A DNA stretch of 64,000 bases from an uncultured Oscillospiraceae bacterium (GCA_910577565.1 CAJTNJ010000005.1:1-64000), one strand, 5' to 3'; counted from the first letter of the stretch, positions 1 to 9,330 are shown. Numbers and translations: made by a program. Notes: generated by a model not told the origin, from the sequence alone.

Positions 1-144
1 ATTTAATTCTGTTATGAATTTTCTTCTGCACTTTTACACTAATGCTGCTGTTTACCTTTGGGTTTTCCTGCTTTCCATGATTTTTTGTTTCTGCATCTAG
101 GGAAATTTATCTTTTATTTGGACACTCTCCATAATTTTTTCTTG

Positions 145-174
145 TTGACAAAATTAATTATATTATGATATAAT
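145..174 (+). promoter_or_regulatory. Promoter of the tRNA-Thr/tRNA-Tyr pair
   Basis: A consensus -35 box TTGACA (145-150) and a consensus -10 box TATAAT (169-174) are separated by 18 bp. The first tRNA begins 34 bp after the -10 box, which leaves a short 5' leader to be trimmed. The 144 bases before this show no gene or structure that I recognise. Confidence 0.8.
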
Positions 175-207
175 GATTGCACGTTTGAAATAGCATGTTG
201 CTTATAT

Positions 208-283
208 GCTGGTGTAGCTCAGTTGGTAGAGCAGCTGATTTGTAATCAGCAGGTCGGGGGTTCAAGTCCGTCCACCAGCTCCA
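208..283 (+). tRNA. tRNA-Thr (anticodon TGT)
   Basis: A 76-nt cloverleaf: acceptor arm GCTGGTG pairs with CACCAGC, the anticodon stem encloses loop TTTGTAA with anticodon TGT, and the T arm contains GTTCAAG. Discriminator T is followed by an encoded CCA (281-283). It lies 66 bp before tRNA-Tyr and is probably transcribed with it from the promoter at 145-174. Confidence 0.96.
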
Positions 284-349
284 TTGGCTGGTAATTTTTG
301 ATTTTCATTAAAAACAGTTATAGGCTTTTATAGTTTATGACAATATCCT

Positions 350-435
350 GGGGGATTTCCCGAGTGGCCAAAGGGGACAGACTGTAAATCTGCTGCTTTT
401 ATGCTTCGGTGGTTCGAATCCACCATCCCCCACCA
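350..435 (+). tRNA. tRNA-Tyr (anticodon GTA)
   Basis: An 86-nt class II tRNA: acceptor GGGGGAT pairs with ATCCCCC, anticodon loop CTGTAAA carries GTA, and a long variable arm follows, as expected for bacterial tRNA-Tyr. Discriminator A and an encoded CCA end it at 435. It is the second member of the Thr-Tyr pair; no clear T-tailed terminator follows. Confidence 0.96.
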
Positions 436-805
436 TTAATTAACCTTATTTTTTAAAATAAAAATTAAACATTTAATTAATGTGTTCTTTATTATATAGT
501 ATTTATATGAGCTTAATTTAAAATTTAAAAGCTGAAGGAAAGTATCAGATTTTTTGGATATCTTTTTATTGTATCTTGATAGCTTTTTCAAATACAAAAA
601 AAGTGTTTTACCCAATTGGGATAGTTTTTAGATATATAATTTGTACTTTATAAAAAAAGTTTTAAGCGAATAAATAATATTAAATTTTGTAATATTTTAG
701 ATATATGAAAAATATCTGTTTTATATGTAAATTTATAAGATTTGACTACTATTTACAATTTACTATAATATTTTAATTTTTTCATTTAATTTATATATCT
801 TAAGT
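436..805. other. AT-rich gap, nothing recognised
   Basis: About 370 bases of AT-rich sequence lie between tRNA-Tyr and the 3' end of the folB-folK gene. I see no coding region, RNA gene or convincing terminator. Confidence 0.5.
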
Positions 806-1645
806 TTATTCTATTATATATTTTTCTCCAGATTTTTTTACATCTTCATAAAGCTGTTGAACGGTCTTTTTTAATATGGGGTGAACAAAATATGGAGCTA
901 TTTGTGAAAGCGGCTGCAAAACAAAATCTCGATTTTGCATATCAACATGAGGAATTTGCAAACTATCAGTACAAATAATCAAATCATCATAAAATATGAT
1001 GTCTAGATCTAGCGTTCTTGGCCCCCAATGCTGCTTTCTTTCGCGTTTTGCAGATATTTCTATTTCATGAATTTTTCTAAGAAGTTCGTTTGGCGTATAT
1101 AGTGTTTTCATCAAAATTGCGCCGTTTAAAAAGTCATCTTGTGTTACTTCGCCATATGCAGTTGAACGGAAAAGCTTTGAGGCTTTTTTTATTTTGCATT
1201 TTTTGTCATTGTCAAGCGCTTTGATAGCATATTCAATTGTTTTTTGTTTGTTGCCTATATTTGAGCCGGTTGAAAGATAAACATCATGCCACATTCGAGT
1301 TATTTTAACAGAAGTCGACTGAAATTCTAATTTAATTGGCGCTTCGGGTTTTTTAATTTGTAGCATAATGCCATCGAGCAAAGGAAAGTTAATCAAAACT
1401 GCTTCTGCCGTTTTTTCTGCAACTGTTTCAATAAGTTTAAAAACATTCTTACTAACGAATTTGTGAATAAATTTACATACTGAGCTGTAATTTGTTGTAA
1501 CTTCTAAATCATCTTCCTCACCCGCCATTTTAGTGTCTGTATATAAAACCGCATTTACATAAAAATTTTGGCCATTTTCATTTTCTTCTTTATGAACTCC
1601 ATGGTATGCATACACACGTAAATTTTCAATTATAATTTCATCCAT
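806..1645 (-). CDS. folBK: Bifunctional dihydroneopterin aldolase / HPPK (FolB-FolK fusion)
   Basis: Two consecutive folate enzymes in one 279-residue chain. Residues 1-115 are FolB, which cleaves 7,8-dihydroneopterin to 6-hydroxymethyl-dihydropterin and glycolaldehyde: a Glu pair at 20-21 before NENGQ, Tyr53 and Lys98/99 match the active site. Residues 120-279 are FolK, which transfers pyrophosphate from ATP to the product: YLSTGSNIGN at 123-132 and the signature HWGPRTLDLDII at 206-217, which matches the HPPK family pattern. Cytoplasmic. An AAAGGAG lies about 10 bp before the ATG. It is on the same strand as folE-folP but 476 bp away, so it may have its own promoter. FolB-FolK fusions are known in Firmicutes. 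Confidence 0.95.
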   Translation of the reverse strand: MDEIIIENLRVYAYHGVHKEENENGQNFYVNAVLYTDTKMAGEEDDLEVTTNYSSVCKFIHKFVSKNVFKLIETVAEKTAEAVLINFPLLDGIMLQIKKPEAPIKLEFQSTSVKITRMWHDVYLSTGSNIGNKQKTIEYAIKALDNDKKCKIKKASKLFRSTAYGEVTQDDFLNGAILMKTLYTPNELLRKIHEIEISAKRERKQHWGPRTLDLDIIFYDDLIICTDSLQIPHVDMQNRDFVLQPLSQIAPYFVHPILKKTVQQLYEDVKKSGEKYIIE

Positions 1646-2121
1646 TAAACATATGCTCCTTTATTTTTTAAAACCAATAAAAACTGCCTGCAAAAGAATG
1701 TGGCAATAAGTAAAAAATTTGTCCTAATTAATTTCGTTATATTTTCAAATTAAATTCATTTAAAAGTCCGCAAAAAATTGTTAGATGGCTTAATATATTA
1801 TTAACTGGAAGTTTGTTCAAAAAGAAGATAGTGTGATAAAGATCATATTTATAAGCATATTCCAGCAATATGGCGTCGATTTAATAATTTTTTGTTTTTT
1901 CTGTTAAAAAGCTATATTTGTTTCATTTTTTAATTTGAACATATTGGTTTTTAACAGAATTTTGGAAACTCTAAGATTTATTTTTACTTTTTTTCAACTA
2001 GATATAATAAACACATCACCCATTTTATCTAAATAACTACTGTTTTTTCTATTTCTTATTTTATTTAACACCTTCTACGTTTGACATATTTTAAAACTTC
2101 TCAATTGCAATTTTATAATTA
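1646..2121. other. Gap between folP and folBK
   Basis: 476 AT-rich bases separate two folate genes on the same strand. I see no reading frame with protein-like composition and no transposase remnant. It may hold the folBK promoter (transcribed on the minus strand), but no strong -35/-10 pair stands out. Confidence 0.45.
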
Positions 2122-2946
2122 TTAATAAACATGCTCGCTCAAAATAGCTTTTGCCATCTTTACAGCTCTTAAATTTTCTTTAACATCGTGCACTCTTACA
2201 AACATAGCGCCTTTAATGACTGCAAATACCGTTGTAACTAATGTGCCTTCAAACCGTTGCGTTAATGGTAATTTTAGTGTTTGTCCAATAAAAGACTTTC
2301 TGCTTGCACCAAGCAATAATGGATATCCAAGGCTAGACAAAATATCTAGTTTATTGATAATTTCAAGATTATTTTCATAAGTTTTTGCAAAACCTATTCC
2401 GGGGTCTAAAATAATTTTTTCGTTGGCAATGCTAGCACTTTTAGCAATATTTATTGTTTCTGTCAAATCATCCAAAACATCTTGTATATAATTGACATAG
2501 TTGGGTTCCTTTCGATTATGCATCAAACAGCATGGCACTTTAGCATCTGCAATTACTGTTGCAAGATTGTTGTCATATTTTAACCCCCAAATATCGTTAA
2601 TTAGGTCTGCTCCTGATGTAATGCCTTCATAAGCCACTTTGCTTTTGTATGTATCTAAAGAAATTGGAATGTCAAATCTTGATTTAATTTGTTTGATTAT
2701 TGGAATTACTCTATCAATTTCTTCGTCATCAGATATCAATCTATATCCAGGCCGTGTAGACTCTCCACCAACATCAATAATATCCGCACCATCTTTTATC
2801 ATTTCTTCTGTGTGAAAAAGTGCAGCATCTATTCTATTGAATCTTCCGCCATCAGAAAATGAATCTGGTGTCATGTTCAAAATTCCCATAACATAAGTAT
2901 GTCCGTTGATTTTAAATTCTTTCGAACCAATTTTAATTTTTCTCAT
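2122..2946 (-). CDS. folP: Dihydropteroate synthase
   Basis: This enzyme condenses hydroxymethyl-dihydropterin pyrophosphate with p-aminobenzoate to dihydropteroate, the sulfonamide target. The 274 residues are full length for the family. The first pterin-binding signature MGILNMTPDSFSDGGRF (residues 20-36) and the second, GADIIDVGGESTRPG (about 53-67), are intact, and a late GASRKSF loop is present. The start lies 4 bp after the folE stop, so folE and folP are translationally close and surely co-transcribed. Confidence 0.96.
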   Translation of the reverse strand: MRKIKIGSKEFKINGHTYVMGILNMTPDSFSDGGRFNRIDAALFHTEEMIKDGADIIDVGGESTRPGYRLISDDEEIDRVIPIIKQIKSRFDIPISLDTYKSKVAYEGITSGADLINDIWGLKYDNNLATVIADAKVPCCLMHNRKEPNYVNYIQDVLDDLTETINIAKSASIANEKIILDPGIGFAKTYENNLEIINKLDILSSLGYPLLLGASRKSFIGQTLKLPLTQRFEGTLVTTVFAVIKGAMFVRVHDVKENLRAVKMAKAILSEHVY

Positions 2947-2950
2947 TTTA

Positions 2951-3565
2951 TTATTTACCTTTTTCTATATCAATGGTTTTTGGGCAGATTTTTGCATCAT
3001 CGACAACTACGCCGCCAATCATTTGAAAGAAGTCATTTTGCAACTTTACATTTTTTTCAAAATATCCTCTTCTTGCAATTGTTACAGTTTTGCTGTCGGG
3101 CTTTTTAATTCCACGCATAGACATGCACATATGCTCTGCTTCTAGAATGACAATAACACCTTTAGGTTTTAAATATTCCATTATGGCATCGGCAATTTGA
3201 ATTGTCATTTGCTCTTGAATTTGCGGCCTTCTTGCAAAAATTTCTACTGTTCGTGCAAGTTTGCTTAAACCTACTACCTTACCGCTTGGAAGGTAGGCGA
3301 TGTGTGCATTGCCATAAAAAGGTAGCAAATGATGCTCGCAGACAGAATAAAATAAAATATTTTTTTCTAGAACGATCTCACTATTGTCCACAATGAATGT
3401 TTTAGTCAAATATTTTTTTGCATTTTTCCCCATACCGCCAAAGATTTCTTCGCACATGCGTGCAACTCTGTCAGGTGTATTAATAAGACCGTCTCTTTTT
3501 ACATCTTCACCGATCGCTTCTAAAAATAATTTTACTGCATCTTTAATTTTTCCTTTATCTAACAT
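2951..3565 (-). CDS. folE: GTP cyclohydrolase I
   Basis: First enzyme of folate synthesis: opens GTP and forms 7,8-dihydroneopterin triphosphate. The 204-residue chain has the zinc ligands Cys76 and His79 (CEHH) and Cys147 (EHMCMSMRG), and the substrate loop GKVVGLSKLAR at 95-105. An AGGAGAG-type ribosome binding site precedes the ATG, and a TTGACT-17-TAGAAT promoter lies just upstream. It is the lead gene of the folE-folP unit. With folBK the window has most of the pterin branch; folC and folA are not present. Confidence 0.96.
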   Translation of the reverse strand: MLDKGKIKDAVKLFLEAIGEDVKRDGLINTPDRVARMCEEIFGGMGKNAKKYLTKTFIVDNSEIVLEKNILFYSVCEHHLLPFYGNAHIAYLPSGKVVGLSKLARTVEIFARRPQIQEQMTIQIADAIMEYLKPKGVIVILEAEHMCMSMRGIKKPDSKTVTIARRGYFEKNVKLQNDFFQMIGGVVVDDAKICPKTIDIEKGK

Positions 3566-3597
3566 GTAAAAATCTCTCCTGATTGTGTCTTGATCTT

Positions 3598-3626
3598 ATT
3601 CTATATGGCTTATAATTAAAAGTCAA
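3598..3626 (-). promoter_or_regulatory. Promoter of folE-folP
   Basis: Read on the minus strand, TTGACT (3626-3621) and TAGAAT (3603-3598) are spaced by 17 bp, about 33 bp before the folE start codon. This is a good housekeeping promoter by sequence; its use is inferred. Confidence 0.7.
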
Positions 3627-4456
3627 ACAAAACAATGTTTATTTGCTTGTTATAACGTTCATTTTAATTCAAAGTTATTTTTTGTTCGTTATGATTTACT
3701 TAGAAAATTGCTGCTATTATAATATTGCTTTAAAAGATAAGATATATATTATAATAGATTCCTTTAGGCTTTTATAAAACATTTAATTTCATTTGTTCGA
3801 AAGTGCAAAATATGTAAGAAGTTAGATAGAATAAAAAATGGTAAATCATAAGTATCAATAAAAAATTTACTAAATAAAAAATTAATTGATTGAAGATTTT
3901 CCAATTTTTTGAATCTTTTTTTGATATTTATATTTTACCGTTTAATACTTATACTTTATAGTATGAACGATTGAATGAAAACTGTCAAGACAAACAAAAA
4001 AACAAGAAAAATTTATATTTATATAAAAAATGAAATATTTAAAAAACTACCTTGACTTAGATCACATATACTATTTAGATATACCATAGTTTAATACAAG
4101 CAGCATATCTATATGATATAGGTATGCTTTTCTATTATCTTTATATTTTTTATTCTGATAATTCTTAGATTATTTGCTAAATATTAAAATTTATCATTAA
4201 ATATATTTACTATCTCTTAAATTTGGAGGCAAATGCTAGATGGATGCTACCAGTTCAATTTTGAATGCAATTTTATATATATTTTATTAGACAATCTTTC
4301 TTTTTTCTGAAGGCTTTTATTTTTTAGTAAAACTTTGGGTTTATTTCTGTCGGATTTGAAAATATAGACTCCAATTATTAATTTTTATATTTTAGAATAA
4401 CGTAAAATTAATAGGGAACAATATGGTTGAATTGCATTTGAAAGGGGTAAAAAGCT
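3627..4456. other. Divergent gap between folE and spoVAC
   Basis: About 830 AT-rich bases between two divergent operons. It should hold the forespore (SigG-type) promoter of spoVAC, but I could not find a clear match. The only structured element I see is the hairpin at 4102-4128. No coding region is evident. Confidence 0.45.
4102..4145 (+). terminator. Orphan terminator-like hairpin
   Basis: Arms AGCATATCTATAT and ATATAGGTATGCT pair over 13 positions with one G-T wobble and a very tight loop (4102-4128), followed by a T-rich tail. No gene precedes it on the plus strand, so it may end an unannotated small transcript, or be fortuitous in AT-rich DNA. Confidence 0.35.
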
Positions 4457-4912
4457 TTGGATATGTCATATGAAGAGTATGGTAAGCTTGTCAAAAAAGC
4501 GTCAAAAGGTACAAAAATGTACAAAACCATACCGTCGGCATTTTTAGTTGGTGGAATCATCTGCACAATAGGCGAAGTTTTTCGCTTGTGGTTTGTTAAC
4601 ATGGGCATGGAAAAAGATCACGTAGGAATGTGGGTTTCAACTATTTTAATTTTTATCACAGCGGTATTGACTGGGTTCGGTATTTTTCATAAGATAGCAA
4701 AGTTTGGTGGGGCGGGTACATTTGTTCCGATAACAGGATTTGCAAATTCTGTTGTTTCGCCAGCACTTGAATTCAAAGTGGAAGGATTTGTACTTGGTGT
4801 ATCGTCAAAAATGTTTATAATTGCAGGGCCGGTTATTGTATATGGAACCATAGCATCTATTGCTGCAGGTATAGTATTTTATATAATAACTCTTTGTGGG
4901 GGTACAATATGA
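4457..4912 (+). CDS. spoVAC: Stage V sporulation protein AC
   Basis: Membrane protein of the SpoVA channel, which moves calcium dipicolinate into the developing spore and lets it out on germination; SpoVAC is described as mechanosensitive in Bacillus. The 151 residues contain about four hydrophobic segments and the shared motif FGGAGTFVPITGFANS (about residues 85-100). The TTG start at 4457 lies 9 bp after GAAAGGGG; the ATG two codons later is the alternative. It overlaps spoVAD by the ATGA at 4909-4912. The cluster is the short clostridial form: no spoVAA, spoVAB or spoVAF is next to it. Confidence 0.95.
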   Translation: MDMSYEEYGKLVKKASKGTKMYKTIPSAFLVGGIICTIGEVFRLWFVNMGMEKDHVGMWVSTILIFITAVLTGFGIFHKIAKFGGAGTFVPITGFANSVVSPALEFKVEGFVLGVSSKMFIIAGPVIVYGTIASIAAGIVFYIITLCGGTI

Positions 4913-5913
4913 GTTTAAAAAGAGGAATAATACATCTTAAAAACCCGCCGTCAATTTTAGGATTCTCAGCAGTTGCCGGAGATATGGAACAAAGCGGACC
5001 ACTCAGCGGAAAGTTTGACAAAGTCTTCAAGGGGGATATGGATGGTGAAAAATCGTTTGAAAAAGCAGAAAGTAAGATGCAGCTTTGTGCGGCAGAAAAG
5101 GCTATTGAAAAAGCAAATCTAAATCCGGAAGACATAGAAATTGCCTTTGCAGGAGATCTTTTGAATCAGTGTATAGGCACAAACTATGGTTTAAGAGAAC
5201 TTGGCATTCCATTTGCAGGAGTCTATGGTGCTTGTTCTACAATGGCAGAATCGATAGTTATTTCTTCTGTTTTCGTCTCATCCGGTCAGGTTGAAAGAGC
5301 AATTGCTGTCACATCATCTCACTTTTGTGCTTCTGAGAGACAATTTAGGTTTCCGCTTGAATATGGAGGACAAAGGCCACCTACTGCACAGTGGACAGCT
5401 ACCGCTGCCGGTGCGGTTGTTTTGGGCAAAGGTCAAAGCAAAATAAAAATTAAATCCGTTGGAGTTGGAAGAATAATCGATTACAAAATTAAAGATATGA
5501 ACAATATGGGAGCTGCGATGGCTCCTGCAGCGGTTGACACAATAGTAAAATTTTTGGAAGATACAAACACTACACCAAAAGATTATGATTTGATTTTAAC
5601 CGGTGACTTGGGACAAGTTGGATCGAGCATTTTAAGTGAGCTAATGGATATGGAAGGATATCCTTTAGAAGGTCGCCATAGCGATTGTGGTATGCTGCTT
5701 TTTGACCGCAAAAAACAAGATGTTCATGCCGGCGGCTCGGGATGCGGCTGCTCTGCTGCAGTTCTTTGTGCCGATGTCCTCGATAGGATGAGTAAGGGAA
5801 ATCCTAAAAAGGTTTTGTTTATCGCAACCGGAGCTTTAATGTCACCTACTTCAAATCAACAAGGCGAGAGTATACCGGGTGTTGCACATCTTGTGCTTTT
5901 GGAGGGCGAGTAG
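4909..5913 (+). CDS. spoVAD: Stage V sporulation protein AD
   Basis: A thiolase-fold protein that binds dipicolinic acid at the inner spore membrane and works with the SpoVAC and SpoVAE membrane subunits. The 334 residues have the conserved GVYGACSTMAES segment (a Cys at the thiolase position), FRFPLEYGGQRPPTAQWT and the glycine-rich GGSGCGCSA region. The ATG at 4909, behind GTGGGGG and overlapping the spoVAC stop, is the start; upstream extension is not needed. SpoVAD is not known to be a condensing enzyme despite the fold. The spoVAEb start follows the stop directly. Confidence 0.96.
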   Translation: MSLKRGIIHLKNPPSILGFSAVAGDMEQSGPLSGKFDKVFKGDMDGEKSFEKAESKMQLCAAEKAIEKANLNPEDIEIAFAGDLLNQCIGTNYGLRELGIPFAGVYGACSTMAESIVISSVFVSSGQVERAIAVTSSHFCASERQFRFPLEYGGQRPPTAQWTATAAGAVVLGKGQSKIKIKSVGVGRIIDYKIKDMNNMGAAMAPAAVDTIVKFLEDTNTTPKDYDLILTGDLGQVGSSILSELMDMEGYPLEGRHSDCGMLLFDRKKQDVHAGGSGCGCSAAVLCADVLDRMSKGNPKKVLFIATGALMSPTSNQQGESIPGVAHLVLLEGE

Positions 5914-6279
5914 ATGGAAATTTTATTTAGTTTATTAAAGGCTTTCGTTGTTGGTGGACTTATATGTGTTGTGGGCCAGTTGCTGCTTGACTTTACAAAG
6001 CTTAACCCGGCAAAAATTCTTGTAAGTTTTGTAGTTGCAGGTGTTTTATTGGGTGCAGTTGGAATCTATAAACCCATTGTAGAATTTGCAGGATCAGGAG
6101 CTACAGTCCCTTTAACAGGATTTGGATACCTATTGAGTGAGGGAGTTAGAAAAGCAATTAACACTGATGGCTTAATAGGTATATTAAAAGGCGGTTTAAC
6201 AGCAGGTGCAGTTGGAATAAGTGCGGCAGTATTGTTTGGAATATTAGTTGCAATTATATTTAAGCCTAAAAAGAAATAG
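5914..6279 (+). CDS. spoVAE: Stage V sporulation protein AE (AEb type)
   Basis: Small integral membrane partner of SpoVAC and SpoVAD in the dipicolinate channel. The 121 residues form about four hydrophobic helices; AGSGATVPLTGFGYLLSEG (about 65-83) parallels the motif in SpoVAC, with which it shares ancestry. It begins immediately after the spoVAD stop with GGAGGGCG as ribosome binding site inside spoVAD. A T-tailed hairpin 19 bp downstream ends the operon. Confidence 0.95.
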   Translation: MEILFSLLKAFVVGGLICVVGQLLLDFTKLNPAKILVSFVVAGVLLGAVGIYKPIVEFAGSGATVPLTGFGYLLSEGVRKAINTDGLIGILKGGLTAGAVGISAAVLFGILVAIIFKPKKK

Positions 6280-6297
6280 TAAAAAATATATAAAACA

Positions 6298-6342
6298 CCC
6301 CTTTGTTAGAAAAAATATAAATCTAATAAAAGGGTTTTTATT
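6298..6342 (+). terminator. Terminator of the spoVA operon
   Basis: Arms CCCTTTGTTAGA (6298-6310) and TCTAATAAAAGGG (6322-6334) pair almost fully, followed by TTTTTATT. Position directly after spoVAE supports a rho-independent terminator. Confidence 0.85.
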
Positions 6343-6972
6343 ATGTTAAAAAATGATTTGAAATTATATTTTATAAGTCGTTTAGTTAAAAAGCATGTAA
6401 TTAACAAAAAAGGTTTTCGAAACTAGATCAAAACATTTAATCATATAATATATATATATATATATATAATTAAGATATTTTGTTTTGAAAAAAGCAGCTT
6501 ATTGCAAAAAATTAATATATGATTTTAGTTTTTCAAAAAGGTGAAAATTAAATAAGAAAAATAAAAGGCGATTCAAAATTAAATATATATGCAGGTAAAA
6601 AAATTTTATCAAACTAGATCTTAATTCCTAATTTCTTTTTAAACATCTGCTGATTTGCTATAAACCGCAACTTGATTATTCTCCTAAATTTTATTTTTCA
6701 TATTCTTTGTTGACATTTCTAAATAAAATTAAGTTGTTTTTATTGTGATTTTAGGAAGTTATCCAGAAAAAATTAAGATTATATATTAAAAGTTTAAAAT
6801 AAAAAATGAATCAAGACAGGAAAAACAATGACAAAACACATAATTTCACGGGATTCTAACTTAAAGTTTAGTAGTTCTATGCACATCATCTTCGCAGAAA
6901 AATCAAAAAATCTGCTATTAAAATTTTATTACTGCTTTGGATAAACTTGTTTCTGCTAAGTATCTTAATCGT
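6343..6972. other. AT-rich gap between spoVAE and aroK
   Basis: About 630 bases between convergent operons. It contains a pure TA dinucleotide run (6449-6468) and otherwise low-complexity AT-rich sequence; no gene is recognised. Confidence 0.5.
6449..6468. repeat. TA dinucleotide tract, ten units
   Basis: Ten uninterrupted TA units lie in the gap between convergent spoVAE and aroK. This is a simple repeat with likely length variation; no function is implied. Confidence 0.85.
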
Positions 6973-7488
6973 TCAATTTCCAATTTTTTCTCTAAATTTA
7001 ATTAAACTTATGATTTTGTTTGCGCATAAACTTGATGATTTATCGTTGGATACTGCTATATTTGCATTTAATCTGTACATTTTTTGGCGTTCATCATAAA
7101 TAGTTTTGATTTTATCTTTCTTGTTGTTAACAACAAGCGGGCGATTTGAATTTTTTATTCTTTCCCAACATAAATCAAAGGGGATTTCAAGCAGCACTAT
7201 TATTCCGTTACTTTTTGCGATTTTGGCATTTTCTTTATTAATCATCATGCCACCACCTGTTGATATTACAAGGTTTTCGCTGTCTTTTAGGCTTTTTAAA
7301 AAATCAGTTTCCAGCTTCCTAAAGTAATTTTCACCATATTTTTTAAAAATCTCGGGTATTTTCATGTCTTTTAATTTTTCTATTTCTCGATCACTGTCAA
7401 TATGTTTAAGCCCTTGTCTTTTTGAAATTAATCTTCCAATAGCCGACTTCCCGCTGCCCATAAAACCACATAGATAAATATTCTTCAT
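6973..7488 (-). CDS. aroK: Shikimate kinase
   Basis: Phosphorylates shikimate at the 3-hydroxyl with ATP, the fifth step of the shikimate pathway. The 171 residues show the P-loop GFMGSGKS (8-15), the DSDREIE substrate segment (about 31-37), the STGGG loop and the lid region NRPLV. Normal family length. It starts 10 bp after the aroE stop, so fabD-aroE-aroK is one unit. Confidence 0.95.
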   Translation of the reverse strand: MKNIYLCGFMGSGKSAIGRLISKRQGLKHIDSDREIEKLKDMKIPEIFKKYGENYFRKLETDFLKSLKDSENLVISTGGGMMINKENAKIAKSNGIIVLLEIPFDLCWERIKNSNRPLVVNNKKDKIKTIYDERQKMYRLNANIAVSNDKSSSLCANKIISLIKFREKIGN

Positions 7489-7498
7489 AAAATATACC

Positions 7499-8338
7499 TT
7501 AAATTATATCGTTGTACATATTTTGGATAAGCATAGAAATATCTTTGCTTTTGTAGGTGACATTATCCCAAATTTCATGAGCTGCAACAGCTTGCCATAT
7601 AAGCATTGACATGCCACCCAAAACCTTAGCTCCATATATTTTGGCGGCTTTCATCAAAACCGTCTCTTTTGGGTTATAAATTGCATCGAACAGATAAGTT
7701 GTATAGGAGCATATAGTTGGATCAATTGGGATGTCATAGATGTTTGGATACATGCCGCTTGGTGTTGAATTAATGAGTAGATCATATTTCTTTTTCGGTA
7801 TGTTATTTATGTCAGCAATTTCAACTGTTACGTCTTTATAACTATTTTCAATTTCTTGTTTGAGTTTTAATGCTTTTTCATTTGAAGACTGTCTGACTGC
7901 TATTGTTAAATTACCGCCTTTTATTGCTGTTTCAATTGCCATCATACGACCTACGCCGCCACATCCGATTAATAAAACATTGCTTTTTAAACTGGCACCC
8001 ATAGAATAAATAGCTTTTAAGAAGCCATAAACATCAGTGTTATAGCCTTTACATATGCCATCGGCGTTTTTGTGAACAACATTAACTGAGCCATACCTTT
8101 TTGCACTGTCATCAAGCTCTTTTAGATTTTCATAAACAAATACTTTATATGGTATTGTGACATTAAATCCACTAAGATCGAAAAGACTTTGAAAATTCTC
8201 TTTTATTTGAGAAGGCTCTATTTCCATTAAACTGTAACGAGAATCTAAATTCCCTGAAAGCTCAAATAGGCGCTTGTGTATAATTGGGGATATGCTGTGA
8301 GATAGTGGATAGCCAATTAGTCTATATTCATTTTCCAT
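7499..8338 (-). CDS. aroE: Shikimate dehydrogenase
   Basis: NADPH-dependent reduction of 3-dehydroshikimate to shikimate. The 279 residues have the substrate site YPLSHSISP (near the N-terminus), the catalytic lysine in GFNVTIPYK, the NTDVYGF aspartate and a Rossmann motif GCGGVGR (about 124-130). The ATG overlaps the 3' end of fabD by 11 bp, so the two are translationally coupled. It supplies the substrate for AroK downstream. Confidence 0.95.
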   Translation of the reverse strand: MENEYRLIGYPLSHSISPIIHKRLFELSGNLDSRYSLMEIEPSQIKENFQSLFDLSGFNVTIPYKVFVYENLKELDDSAKRYGSVNVVHKNADGICKGYNTDVYGFLKAIYSMGASLKSNVLLIGCGGVGRMMAIETAIKGGNLTIAVRQSSNEKALKLKQEIENSYKDVTVEIADINNIPKKKYDLLINSTPSGMYPNIYDIPIDPTICSYTTYLFDAIYNPKETVLMKAAKIYGAKVLGGMSMLIWQAVAAHEIWDNVTYKSKDISMLIQNMYNDII

Positions 8339-9275
8339 TTACTTCATCTTTTCCCATTATGGCATTGATTGCTTTCAAAAGCGATTTTTCATCTTCAACA
8401 TTCAGTATTTTTACACCCGAAAGAGTTCTTTTCATAAGAGTATAAAGCACTTTTCCAGGGCCCAGTTCCACATAAGTTTTTATGCCGTTACGATCCATCG
8501 TATAGAGCTCACGTGTAAAACGAACCGGAGAAATAAGGTGGTTGTAAACCATATCTTTCATATCAATATCATTTGGTAGCAATCCACCGGTTAAGTTGCT
8601 GTAAAAAGGTATATTTGGAGTGTTAAAATGAATATCTGATATATTTTCAATGAATATATCCGCTGCCGGTTTCATTAAATTTGAGTGGAAAGCAGCGTTC
8701 ACATTTAAAAATCTGCATTTTTTTGCAACTCCTTTAAGAATCAATGTTGCTTTTTGAACATCCTTTTTATGCCCAGCAATAACCGTCTGCATAGGTGCGT
8801 TGTAGTTGACCGGAGCAACATATCCATTAACTTCCTTGCATGCTTGTTCTATAACATCGGGGGTTGTTCCTATGACTGCACACATAGCACCATCTTGGTT
8901 TTCGGCACATTTTTGCATAGCATCAGCACGAGCTTTGATGACTTTAAAACCATCTTCCAAAGATAAAACACCTGAAGAAACCATAGCTGAATATTCACCT
9001 AAAGAGTGGCCGGCAACTGCTTGCGGTAAAATATCATTTTCTTTCAAAGCCTCAAATGCTGCAAGCGAAACAGCCATGATTGCCGGTTGACAATATTTGG
9101 TTTGAGACAATTCTTTTAGGTTAGATTCTGTGCAAATTTTGAGCAGATCAAAGCCTAATGTGTCACTTGCACATTCGAATACTTTCTTGGCACCAGCACT
9201 TAGGTCATAAAGCTCTTTTCCCATACCCACTTTTTGAGAACCTTGACCTGAGTATAAAAAACAAATTTTTGACAT
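8328..9275 (-). CDS. fabD: Malonyl-CoA:ACP transacylase
   Basis: Moves malonyl groups from CoA to acyl carrier protein for fatty acid elongation. The 315 residues show GQGSQ (10-14), the nucleophile Ser91 in GHSLGEY and His197 in AAFHSNL. The ATG at 9275, 4 bp after AAGAGG, is the start; a longer frame upstream adds 15 residues unlike the family. In related Clostridia fabD normally sits inside the fab cluster; here it is divergent from fabH and heads an operon with the shikimate genes aroE and aroK. Confidence 0.95.
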   Translation of the reverse strand: MSKICFLYSGQGSQKVGMGKELYDLSAGAKKVFECASDTLGFDLLKICTESNLKELSQTKYCQPAIMAVSLAAFEALKENDILPQAVAGHSLGEYSAMVSSGVLSLEDGFKVIKARADAMQKCAENQDGAMCAVIGTTPDVIEQACKEVNGYVAPVNYNAPMQTVIAGHKKDVQKATLILKGVAKKCRFLNVNAAFHSNLMKPAADIFIENISDIHFNTPNIPFYSNLTGGLLPNDIDMKDMVYNHLISPVRFTRELYTMDRNGIKTYVELGPGKVLYTLMKRTLSGVKILNVEDEKSLLKAINAIMGKDEVNGK

Positions 9276-9301
9276 TTTTAACCTCTTTTCTTTATTATAA
9301 T

Positions 9302-9330
9302 ATAATAATATAAATTCCACACAGTGTCAA
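9302..9330 (-). promoter_or_regulatory. Promoter of fabD-aroE-aroK
   Basis: On the minus strand TTGACA (9330-9325) and TATTAT (9307-9302) are 17 bp apart, about 26 bp before the fabD ATG. This is a strong match to a housekeeping promoter. Confidence 0.75.

Noticed and set aside
2899..3145. Plus-strand open frames opposite folE
   Set aside because: They run antisense to a certain gene, have no ribosome binding site and no family resemblance.
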